Origin: Anaerolineales bacterium HSG24
GTDB taxonomy: Bacteria > Chloroflexota > Anaerolineae > 4572-78 > J111
Assembly: GCA_030377895.1 (NCBI GenBank)
Contig: JAUCGB010000008.1
Coordinates: 1-64,000 of the forward strand
Direction: 5' to 3'
Length of the DNA: 64,000 bases
Below are positions 25,934-33,006 of the stretch, one piece after another. A program made the position numbers and the translations under genes. A model generated the notes under the pieces. It was not told where the DNA came from. It ran no database searches and was given only the letters and a program-made list of their open reading frames with translations. How positions within the stretch are numbered: the stretch's first letter is position 1; each line of letters starts with the position of its first letter.

Positions 25934-27751
25934 ATGGCTAGTAAAAAAACTGAGTGTACCGAATTATCCGTCTGTTTTGGACTTTTACGGATAGACCCAT
26001 GTGGGCTTACACCGGATAATATAACTCAATATTTTAACGATACAGTTAGTATGAGTGAATATGAAAACTTTAAAACTGAATTTTACAGTAACGAAAAATT
26101 ATATATGAAATTTTACGATATAGGCATCAATTTGAGGACTTATCAACCATTTACTAGTCTGACTTCGGTAAGATGGGAGGGGAAAACTCAGCAAGCCTCT
26201 AGTATATCTATTGCCAGAGATATTGTGGCGGCTAACACCTCAATTAGTATTAAAGAAAGCAGTAATATTGTGTATAATAGATCGTTGTACGGTTTTTTTA
26301 AGAGTTTGCCAAAAGGCGAACATAAGCCACCTAAGTCCCCCAACTGGTATCAAGAATTATCTCCTAATCTTCATCAAAAATTATATACTTATGCACGACA
26401 AAGATATGACTGTAATTTACCTGAATTAGTAACTGAATATATCAAACCCAAAGTTGTTTCTAAATCTCAAAAGAAGCTATTTGCAAAAAAGGCAAAAGAG
26501 GTCTTGGAGAATGATGGTGAAGGTAATTGTTTATACCTTGCACTTTGCCACGATGTAGCTAAAAAATCCGCTAAAATATTTAACGATGCACTTCAAGAAA
26601 ACAAACATAGACACAATACAATTGGCGAATATATAATTCGGGAACTGTTTCGTATAGGTGATACTGAATATATACTTTGTGGATTAGATAAAGGGAAAAG
26701 TTTTGCCGTTACTATTCCCGATATGACGACCTGGAAACGGGGCTGGCGATTTATTGGGATAACAGCTGAACCCGATTTGGAGAGTGGGCAAAGCAGAGTT
26801 AACATTGAACTTATGGTTGAAGATGTAAAAAAACGTATGTCTTATACCTTAAAATACCATGTTGAGATACGTTGGTCACATGGTAAATTTGTAAGTAATC
26901 CAGAGGCTAAAATATATAAAGATTTTCCTTGGAAGCAGGTACCCTTTTTCAAAATAGTCTATGAATCGTCTATTATTCAAAAAAATAGAATAATAGGGAA
27001 GGGCGGGTTTGGAATTGTCTACGAAGGTGTTTATCAATCGAAGCAAAAAGTTGCTATAAAGGAATTGGATTTATTTGATCGGGTAGCAGGAAGGGAAAAG
27101 CGACAAAGATTTGAACGAGAAATTTCAATTTTATCGGAGTTAAACCATACTAATATTTTGTCGGTGATAGATTATGACATGTCTGTCACCCCACCTTGGT
27201 TTGCTATGCCGCTCGCAGACAAAACTTTAGACGATATTATTGATGACTTACCTAATAATTATGAACGAATAGAGAAGATTTATTTGCAACTTCTAAAGGG
27301 AATTAACCATGCTCATAATCATAATGTCATTCATCGAGATATAAAACCAGCAAACGTTTTTTTGTTTGATAATGAACAGGTACAGATCGGTGATTTTGGT
27401 TTAGGTAAGCATGAAGATACAGGACTAACAACGAGTGATGGTTTTAAGGGAACGCAATATTATGCCGCCCCAGAACAGTTCGAGTCATTCCGAGAGGTGG
27501 ATCATCGAGCAGATATCTATGCTTTGGGAAAAACGTTGTATCACATGACAACGGGTAAGAGACCGCCAGTTTTCTCTCCACCAAATTTAAGTGATATAGA
27601 TATTCGTTATCGTGAATTTGTAGAAAATTGCACGTATAGAAATCGAGAAGATAGAATTCAATCCGTAGCTGAAATGATCGGACATTTCTTGCAATTTTCA
27701 AACATAGCTCACCAGAGAAGTTTTGGATTCCTCCTTTTATGTGGAGGATAA
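25934..27751 (+). CDS. Ser/Thr protein kinase with an unrecognised N-terminal half
   Basis: 605 residues. The C-terminal kinase (about 350-600) has every catalytic motif: glycine loop IGKGGFGIVYEG, VAIKELD, HRDIKPANVFL near 466, DFG (IGDFGLGKHEDTG near 487) and the APE-like YYAAPEQF. The N-terminal 340 residues match nothing I know; they hold mixed alpha/beta sequence, with a stretch MTTWKRGWRFIGITAEPDLE and a beta-rich SYTLKYHVEIRWSHGKF, and no membrane segment. The gene is AT-rich like the methylase before it. A kinase next to a methylase recalls Pgl/BREX-like and other methylation-associated defence loci, but PglZ and the other partners are absent, so this link is inference. The start has a weak AGGCG ribosome-binding site. 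Confidence 0.85.
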   Translation: MASKKTECTELSVCFGLLRIDPCGLTPDNITQYFNDTVSMSEYENFKTEFYSNEKLYMKFYDIGINLRTYQPFTSLTSVRWEGKTQQASSISIARDIVAANTSISIKESSNIVYNRSLYGFFKSLPKGEHKPPKSPNWYQELSPNLHQKLYTYARQRYDCNLPELVTEYIKPKVVSKSQKKLFAKKAKEVLENDGEGNCLYLALCHDVAKKSAKIFNDALQENKHRHNTIGEYIIRELFRIGDTEYILCGLDKGKSFAVTIPDMTTWKRGWRFIGITAEPDLESGQSRVNIELMVEDVKKRMSYTLKYHVEIRWSHGKFVSNPEAKIYKDFPWKQVPFFKIVYESSIIQKNRIIGKGGFGIVYEGVYQSKQKVAIKELDLFDRVAGREKRQRFEREISILSELNHTNILSVIDYDMSVTPPWFAMPLADKTLDDIIDDLPNNYERIEKIYLQLLKGINHAHNHNVIHRDIKPANVFLFDNEQVQIGDFGLGKHEDTGLTTSDGFKGTQYYAAPEQFESFREVDHRADIYALGKTLYHMTTGKRPPVFSPPNLSDIDIRYREFVENCTYRNREDRIQSVAEMIGHFLQFSNIAHQRSFGFLLLCGG

Positions 27752-27759
27752 GAGGATTT

Positions 27760-27783
27760 GGTAGTTCGGCACAAGTAGTGATA
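27760..27783 (+). repeat. R2 left-end fragment
   Basis: GGTAGTTCGGCACAAGTAGT matches the R2 left end and stops after GATAAG; a full R2 follows at 27808. Confidence 0.6.
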
Positions 27784-27807
27784 AGATGATAAGATGCTCG
27801 TAGTATG

Positions 27808-27898
27808 GGTAGTCCTGCACAAGTAGTGATGGCAGAATCCGGAGTGCTTGCCTGCAAAGCGAGCTTTGCACTTCTTATCACTACCTTTGCATTACTAC
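27808..27898 (+). repeat. R2 element (91 bp)
   Basis: GGTAGTCCTGCACAAGTAGT ... CCTTTGCATTACTAC. It directly abuts an R3 element. Confidence 0.9.
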
Positions 27899-27998
27899 AG
27901 TCTTTCAGATAATGGTTTTCAATTCAAGACCAACCTTCCCGCAAGTTCTAAACTTGCGGGAAGGTAACGGCTGAAAATGTTTATCTGAACATCTATAC
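27899..27998 (+). repeat. R3 element (100 bp)
   Basis: AGTCTTTCAGATAATGG ... ATGTTTATCTGAACATCTAT with the central hairpin CTTCCCGCAAGTT / AACTTGCGGGAAG. Same element at 44101-44199 and, inverted, 56970-57066. Confidence 0.9.
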
Positions 27999-28019
27999 CA
28001 CACAATAGGAGATAAACTA

Positions 28020-29192
28020 ATGACACAAACGTATGACGTAATTATTATCGGGGCAGGTATTATAGGCTGTAGCACAGCCTTCCATCTGTCCAAACAGGGC
28101 CTAAAAGTGGCCTTGTTAGAGAAAGAGGATATCGGGGCTGGCTCAACGGGTCGCTCCTCTGCCATTGTTCGTCAGCATTATTCAAACACGCTAACGGCTC
28201 AGATGGCTCTACATAGCATGCGAATTTTTCATAATTTTGAGGAGGCGGTTGGCGGTGATTCTGGTTTCACTCAGACTGGCTTTTTGGTTTTTTCTGCGGC
28301 CGAGGATCAGGCTGGTTTGGAAGCCAATATTGCGCTCCAGCGTGGCGTGGGCATCAATACGGAGTTAGTTTCAACTGAGGGGCTGGCTGATATTTTCCCT
28401 AACATTAAACGGGATGATCTGATGATGGCCGCTTATGAGTCGGAGGGCGGCTATGCTGACCCACATCTAACCACAACGGCTTATGCCAATGCGGCTCGGC
28501 GACATGGGACGCAGGTGTTCTTGGATACGCATGTAACAAATATCCGCTTTGAGAAGGACAAAGTGGTTGGTGTAGAGACAACAAAGGAGAATTTTGACGC
28601 ACCTCAGGTGCTAAATTGTGCGGGGCCTTGGGGAGCGAGAGTGGCAAAAATGGCCGGTATCGAGGTGCCAATCAAATCCTGTCGAGTGCAGGTGACGCTC
28701 TTCCGTCGCCCGCCTACTCTGACTGCTCATCCGGTGGTGGTTGATTTTATCCACGCTTCCTACTTCCGCTCAGAAACGGGAAATCTGACCCTGTGCGGCT
28801 TGGTTGATCCCGAAGAGGCCAACGCGGTGGTTGACCCTGATAATTATGATGAAAATGTCGAGTTAGCCTTTGTGGCTGATGTAGGTGAGCGGGTGATTGA
28901 GCGGTATCCGATGATGGAACAGTGTGAGAATATCGGCGGATATGCCGGACTTTATGCCATTACGCCGGACTGGCATCCGATTGTAGATGAACTACCGGCG
29001 GGCAGTGGCTGTTTTATCTGCACCGGATTCAGTGGACATGGCTTTAAACTTGCCCCGGCGGTGGGGGTGATGGCCGCAGACATGTTGACCGGAGCCAGCG
29101 CGCCGGAGTTTGATGCCCACCTATTCCGCTTTAGCCGATACGCCGAGGATGATCTGGTTAGGGGACAGTACGCCTATAGCATCGCTGGGTAG
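28020..29192 (+). CDS. FAD-dependent oxidoreductase, DAO family
   Basis: 390 residues. The Rossmann FAD motif VIIIGAGIIGCSTAFHLSKQ is at residues 7-26, followed by LLEKEDIGAGSTGRSSAIVRQHYSN typical of sarcosine oxidase beta, glycine oxidase and dimethylglycine dehydrogenase relatives, and a C-terminal GFSGHGFKLAPAVGVMAADM motif closing the FAD site. It probably oxidises an amino or N-methyl amino acid; the substrate is unknown. AGGAG is 9 bases before the ATG. It stands alone with repeats on both sides. Confidence 0.88.
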   Translation: MTQTYDVIIIGAGIIGCSTAFHLSKQGLKVALLEKEDIGAGSTGRSSAIVRQHYSNTLTAQMALHSMRIFHNFEEAVGGDSGFTQTGFLVFSAAEDQAGLEANIALQRGVGINTELVSTEGLADIFPNIKRDDLMMAAYESEGGYADPHLTTTAYANAARRHGTQVFLDTHVTNIRFEKDKVVGVETTKENFDAPQVLNCAGPWGARVAKMAGIEVPIKSCRVQVTLFRRPPTLTAHPVVVDFIHASYFRSETGNLTLCGLVDPEEANAVVDPDNYDENVELAFVADVGERVIERYPMMEQCENIGGYAGLYAITPDWHPIVDELPAGSGCFICTGFSGHGFKLAPAVGVMAADMLTGASAPEFDAHLFRFSRYAEDDLVRGQYAYSIAG

Positions 29193-29223
29193 TGAATGAC
29201 GATATTCACCATATTCGCCCAGA

Positions 29224-29277
29224 TAGTCCTGCACATGTAATGACCACTACCCGCAAGTTCTAAACTTGCGGGTAGGT
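29224..29277 (+). repeat. R2 fragment, core b variant
   Basis: TAGTCCTGCACATGTAATGA followed by the hairpin CTACCCGCAAGTT / AACTTGCGGGTAG. The right end is lost; an R4 right-end fragment (TTTTGTCGGGTAG) follows at 29284-29297. Confidence 0.65.
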
Positions 29278-29297
29278 AAGCCATTTTGTCGGGTAGC

Positions 29298-29388
29298 AAT
29301 TTCCAATTTCCAATTCTTATAGTTCTCCCAAATATCGTTGACTGAGCGTTGTGAGATTTATTTTTCTCGAATTGCGAATTGCCTTACT
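29298..29388 (+). repeat. Diverged R6 element
   Basis: CAATTTCCAATTTCC ... TCTCCCAAATATCGTTGACT ... GAGATTTATTTTTCTCGAAT. The middle matches the next copy at 29468 closely. Confidence 0.55.
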
Positions 29389-29394
29389 ATATAC

Positions 29395-29423
29395 TTGACA
29401 CTTTTTAGTCTATGGGTTAGACT
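29395..29423 (+). promoter_or_regulatory. Promoter of the metalloregulator gene with overlapping dyad operator
   Basis: TTGACA at 29395-29400, a 17-base spacer and TAGACT at 29418-29423. The spacer/-10 contains a perfect inverted repeat AGTCTA-TGGGT-TAGACT (29407-29423) within a wider dyad TTAGTCTA...TAGACTTA, in the style of DtxR/MntR boxes. A repressor bound here would block the -10, so autoregulation is likely. Confidence 0.6.
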
Positions 29424-29467
29424 TACCTAGCCTTTTGGTAATAACACTATACAACTATTGTCCTTTT

Positions 29468-29541
29468 GGCAGTTCCAAATTTTTAAATTCTCCCAAATAT
29501 CGTTGGTTGAGCATTGGGAGATTTATTTTTCTGGAATTGCC
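29468..29541 (+). repeat. Diverged R6 element
   Basis: GGCAGTTCCAAATTT ... GAGATTTATTTTTCTGGAAT; ends are inverted (GGCAGTTCC / GGAATTGCC). Lies between the regulator promoter and its ATG. Confidence 0.6.
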
Positions 29542-29585
29542 TTATATTATAGAGTTCTAACGAATAAACGAGGAGTTAACCCCTG

Positions 29586-30260
29586 ATGATTAGCCAAGCA
29601 ATGGAAGATTATCTGAAAGCGATTTACAAATTACAACAAACAATGAAACCCGTTCCAACTTCTGCCTTAGCTGAACATATGAATTTTTCGCCAGCGTCAA
29701 TCACCAACATGTGTAAAAAACTGGCCGAGTTGAATCTCCTCCATTATGAGCCGTATCAAGGTGTAGTATTTACTGAGGCTGGGTTACAAGTCGCCTTAGA
29801 AATCATTCGACACCATCGCTTGATTGAACTTTACCTAGCTAAGGCCCTCAATGTTCCTTGGGATCAGGTGCATGCAGAGGCTGAAAAAATGGAGCATGTC
29901 ATTAGCGAAGATTTAGAAGATCGCATGGCAGAAGCATTAGGTGACCCTCAATTTGACCCACATGGCGCGCCCATCCCTTCCCGAAGCGGAAAAATTTTTC
30001 GGGTAGAAAGCGAAACTCTCACCGACATGGATGCCGGAAATACGTTTGTGGTGGTTGAAGTGAATGACGAAGACTCAGAATTATTGCGATATTTGGGTAC
30101 GATTGGCCTTTACCCCGGCACCGAGTTGTTATTGGTCGAGTGCGCCCCCTTTGATGGCCCGCTTACCTTACAAATCGGCGAGGAACAGCATAATTTAGGT
30201 TATCAAGCCGCCAAATCAGTTCTGGTTGCCCCCAAAGATACATCCCAGGAACAATTATGA
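29586..30260 (+). CDS. DtxR/MntR-family metal-dependent repressor
   Basis: 224 residues. N-terminal winged helix (MEDYLKAIYKLQQTMKPVPT, then SALAEHMNFSPASITNMCKKLAELNLLHYEPYQGV), metal-binding/dimerisation domain (GLQVALEIIRHHRLIELYL ... AEAEKMEHVISEDLEDRMAEALGDP) with the Glu/His ligands, and a C-terminal FeoA/SH3-like domain (about 140-224). It should repress metal-uptake genes when Fe or Mn is sufficient. GAGGAG is 10 bases upstream. It overlaps the DUF4139 gene by 4 bases. A metal ABC transporter lies 10 kb downstream and may be a target. Confidence 0.93.
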   Translation: MISQAMEDYLKAIYKLQQTMKPVPTSALAEHMNFSPASITNMCKKLAELNLLHYEPYQGVVFTEAGLQVALEIIRHHRLIELYLAKALNVPWDQVHAEAEKMEHVISEDLEDRMAEALGDPQFDPHGAPIPSRSGKIFRVESETLTDMDAGNTFVVVEVNDEDSELLRYLGTIGLYPGTELLLVECAPFDGPLTLQIGEEQHNLGYQAAKSVLVAPKDTSQEQL

Positions 30261-32197
30261 CCATAACCAACTTACCAGTTGTTCACATGACCCTCTATAA
30301 GCATGGTGTGGGCTTTTTTCGCCGTCGTGGACTAGTCAATGGCGAAGGGCTAAAACTGAGCTTTCGTCGCGAAGAGATGGACGATATGCTCAAAAGCCTG
30401 ACCGTTATCGACCATACGGAGGGGCAAGTACAAGGCATCGACTATGACACCCCACAATCCCAAGCCGAGCGTCTCGCAGGCTGTTCGGTGATTTTGGATG
30501 ACCAACGTAGTTTGCGTGATTTGTTGATTGCCCTGCGCGGGCGACAGGTCAAACTCTTCATTAAGAATGACGAACCGATTGAGGGTCTGCTCCTTGGCTT
30601 GGATGAGGCGGATGAGAATCCGCTTGAAAACTCGTCGGTTTCTATTTTGCAACAACGCACCGCTTCCGTTTCGGTGTTGACGATTAAACGATTAACGGGA
30701 ATTGAACTGCAAGATGAGACCGCCACCTCGGACTTGCGATTTTTCCTACAAACTGCGCTTGGGCAAGAGACCCATCGCTCCATCACTATTCGGCTCAGTT
30801 CTGGTGAGCATGACTTGGAGGTCAGCTACATCGCTCCGGCCCCAACATGGCGAGTCAGCTACCGACTGGTTACATATCAACAGACAGACGGCGAGCAACC
30901 CGAAGCATTGTTGCAGGGTTGGGGCATCTTCGACAATCGGCTCGAAGAGGATTTGAACGAGATTTCTTTATCCCTGACTGCGGGCATGCCCATCTCGTTT
31001 GTGTATGATTTATACACCCCCCACACTCCTGAACGTCCCGTGGTTGAAGATGAAGATCGCACCGCCGCGGCCCCGATTATGTTTGAAAGTGCGGCGGAAC
31101 TGGACGATGCTGTTTCCTTTGGAATGATGGCTAGCGCGCCGCCTCCGTCACCCAAAGCCTACCGCGCCAGGCCTGTATCGCGATCACACATCGCCTCTGG
31201 CATGGAGAAATCCGTTCAAACCGCGGCCACTGGCAAAGCGATGGGCGAACTGTTCCAATATAACGTCAGCGCACCCGTCACCGTTGGGCGAGGTCAATCG
31301 GCTATGGTGCCGATTGTCGGCAATAAGTTGGGCTTTAAAAAGGATTTAATCTATAACGGTAACAAAATGCCGACTCATCCGGTGGCAACCATCCGCTTTA
31401 AAAATTTGACAGGCTTAACCTTAGAACGCGGCCCCGTAACTGTTATGGAGCAGGACGAATACGTCGGCGAGGCGGTGCTACCGTTTAGTACTAATGAGGC
31501 TGAAACGGTGATTTCTTATGCGGTTGAGTTGGGCGTACATATCAATGAAACGCTCAAAACCGAAAGCCACCTAAACTCGCTGGAGGTCAAAGGTCGCTTC
31601 CTGCATCAAAACTTTTACGATGTCCGGCGCATGATTTATCAGGTTGATAATCGAACCGCCACTGATAAAACGGTTCTGCTTGAGCATAATCGGGTGAACA
31701 ATTACACGATTTTTGATACTCCAGAACCAACCGAAAAAACGCTGGAAACCGTGCGATATGAGGTCAAGGCCATGGCTGGTAAAATTACCGAATTCACGGT
31801 GCAAGAACGATATTTGCGAGCTAGTCGGCAAGAGATTCGTAAACTCTCTTACAAGGGACTACAGCATTACTTAAAAGATAAATTTTTAGACGAAACCACC
31901 TTCCAAGCTCTCAAATCTCTGCTGGATTTATGGGCCAAAATCTCCCAACTTGAGCAAGAGATTGCCAATCAAGAAGGGCGACGGAAAAAGATATACCAGA
32001 TTCAGGAGCAGGCCCAGAAAAACATGGCGGTGTTGTCTCAGGATGGGGAAGAGGGCCGCTTACGCAGTCGCTACGTCAAGCAACTGACCGAGAGCGAAGA
32101 AGAGTTGACTCAAATCGACCAAACTGTAATGCAGATGCAACATGAAATCAAAACGATTGCTCACCGACTTGAACAAAAAATTATCGCTTTTGGTTAA
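30257..32197 (+). CDS. DUF4139 domain protein
   Basis: 646 residues. The N-terminal part (VVHMTLYKHGVGFFRRRGLV ... EEMDDMLKSLTVID) and the middle immunoglobulin-like beta region are typical of DUF4139 proteins, with a variable Pro/Ala-rich spacer near 275-320 and a C-terminal coiled coil (about 550-640). No signal peptide. Function of the family is not established; relatives include mucoidy inhibitor A-like proteins. The ATGA overlap with the DtxR-type gene means translational coupling and a shared promoter, so its level probably follows metal supply. Confidence 0.85.
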   Translation: MTITNLPVVHMTLYKHGVGFFRRRGLVNGEGLKLSFRREEMDDMLKSLTVIDHTEGQVQGIDYDTPQSQAERLAGCSVILDDQRSLRDLLIALRGRQVKLFIKNDEPIEGLLLGLDEADENPLENSSVSILQQRTASVSVLTIKRLTGIELQDETATSDLRFFLQTALGQETHRSITIRLSSGEHDLEVSYIAPAPTWRVSYRLVTYQQTDGEQPEALLQGWGIFDNRLEEDLNEISLSLTAGMPISFVYDLYTPHTPERPVVEDEDRTAAAPIMFESAAELDDAVSFGMMASAPPPSPKAYRARPVSRSHIASGMEKSVQTAATGKAMGELFQYNVSAPVTVGRGQSAMVPIVGNKLGFKKDLIYNGNKMPTHPVATIRFKNLTGLTLERGPVTVMEQDEYVGEAVLPFSTNEAETVISYAVELGVHINETLKTESHLNSLEVKGRFLHQNFYDVRRMIYQVDNRTATDKTVLLEHNRVNNYTIFDTPEPTEKTLETVRYEVKAMAGKITEFTVQERYLRASRQEIRKLSYKGLQHYLKDKFLDETTFQALKSLLDLWAKISQLEQEIANQEGRRKKIYQIQEQAQKNMAVLSQDGEEGRLRSRYVKQLTESEEELTQIDQTVMQMQHEIKTIAHRLEQKIIAFG

Positions 32198-32236
32198 TTT
32201 TCTGTAGCTAGTTGCCGAATAATTGAAGTTTTACAA

Positions 32237-32279
32237 TTAAACCCGAATCAGTTGATGAAATTGATTCGGGTTTAATTTT
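32237..32279 (+). terminator. Rho-independent terminator after DUF4139
   Basis: TTAAACCCGAATCA / TGATTCGGGTTTAA, a 14-bp perfect stem, followed by TTTTA. Confidence 0.85.
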
Positions 32280-32280
32280 A

Positions 32281-32373
32281 GGTAGTCCTGCACAAGTAGT
32301 GATGGCAGAATCCGGAGTGGCTTGCAGGCAAAGCGAGCTTTGCACTCCTTATCACTACCTTTGCACCATTACC
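32281..32373 (+). repeat. R2 element (93 bp)
   Basis: GGTAGTCCTGCACAAGTAGT ... TTTGCACCATTACC, placed directly between the terminator and the ribosome-binding site of the LysE gene. Confidence 0.9.
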
Positions 32374-32394
32374 TAATTTTACGAGAGGTTCTAT

Positions 32395-33006
32395 CTGTTT
32401 TTTTATCTACTACAAGGCATAGCCTTGGGATTTTCAGCCTCAGTTACGCCCGGCCCATTTTTAGCCTTTTTACTATCTCAAACATTACAAAATGGCTGGC
32501 GACGAACCCTACCGGCCACCTCTGCTCCCTTAATTAGCGATGGGCCGATTATCTTTCTGGTCATGGTGGTGCTGACCCAAACACCGGATATTTTTCTAGA
32601 TATTATTCAGCTTTTGGGCGGATTTTTCCTGCTCTATTTAGCAAAAGGGGCTTGGCAAGCGGCTCAACAAGAGCTACAACTGACCAAGACCGTCACCGAT
32701 TCGATTTTCCGCACGATGCTAAAAGGAGCGATGATGAACGCCCTAAGCCCCGGCCCCTACCTCTTCTGGAGCATCTTAGCCGGGCCAATCGTCTTAGAGG
32801 GTTGGCGACAAGCACCATCCTTGGGGCTGAGTTTTGTGGTCGGTTTTTATGTGACCATCATCTCTGGATTTATGGCATTTGTGTTTCTGATTGCCGTCAC
32901 TAGTCAGGTCAACCCGAATCTCAACAAACGGCTCAGTCAAGTGGCCGCCATTGCGCTGTTGCTGTTTGGTATAATCCAAATCACTACTGGTTTGATGGCG
33001 TTGTGA
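32395..33006 (+). CDS. LysE-family exporter
   Basis: About 203 residues, six membrane segments. The family N-terminus is readable as FFYLLQGIALGFSASVTPGP, which requires a start upstream of the first TTG at 32425. The only candidate with a Shine-Dalgarno (GAGAGG, 32383-32388) is CTG at 32395, so a rare CTG start is proposed. ASVTPGPFLAFLLSQ and ALSPGPYLFWSILAGP are the duplicated PGP motifs of LysE/RhtB transporters, which export amino acids or related small molecules. The stop overlaps the GTG start of the next gene by 4 bases. The end of an R2 element is 22 bases before the proposed start and may have replaced the original upstream region. Confidence 0.85.
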   Translation: MFFYLLQGIALGFSASVTPGPFLAFLLSQTLQNGWRRTLPATSAPLISDGPIIFLVMVVLTQTPDIFLDIIQLLGGFFLLYLAKGAWQAAQQELQLTKTVTDSIFRTMLKGAMMNALSPGPYLFWSILAGPIVLEGWRQAPSLGLSFVVGFYVTIISGFMAFVFLIAVTSQVNPNLNKRLSQVAAIALLLFGIIQITTGLMAL

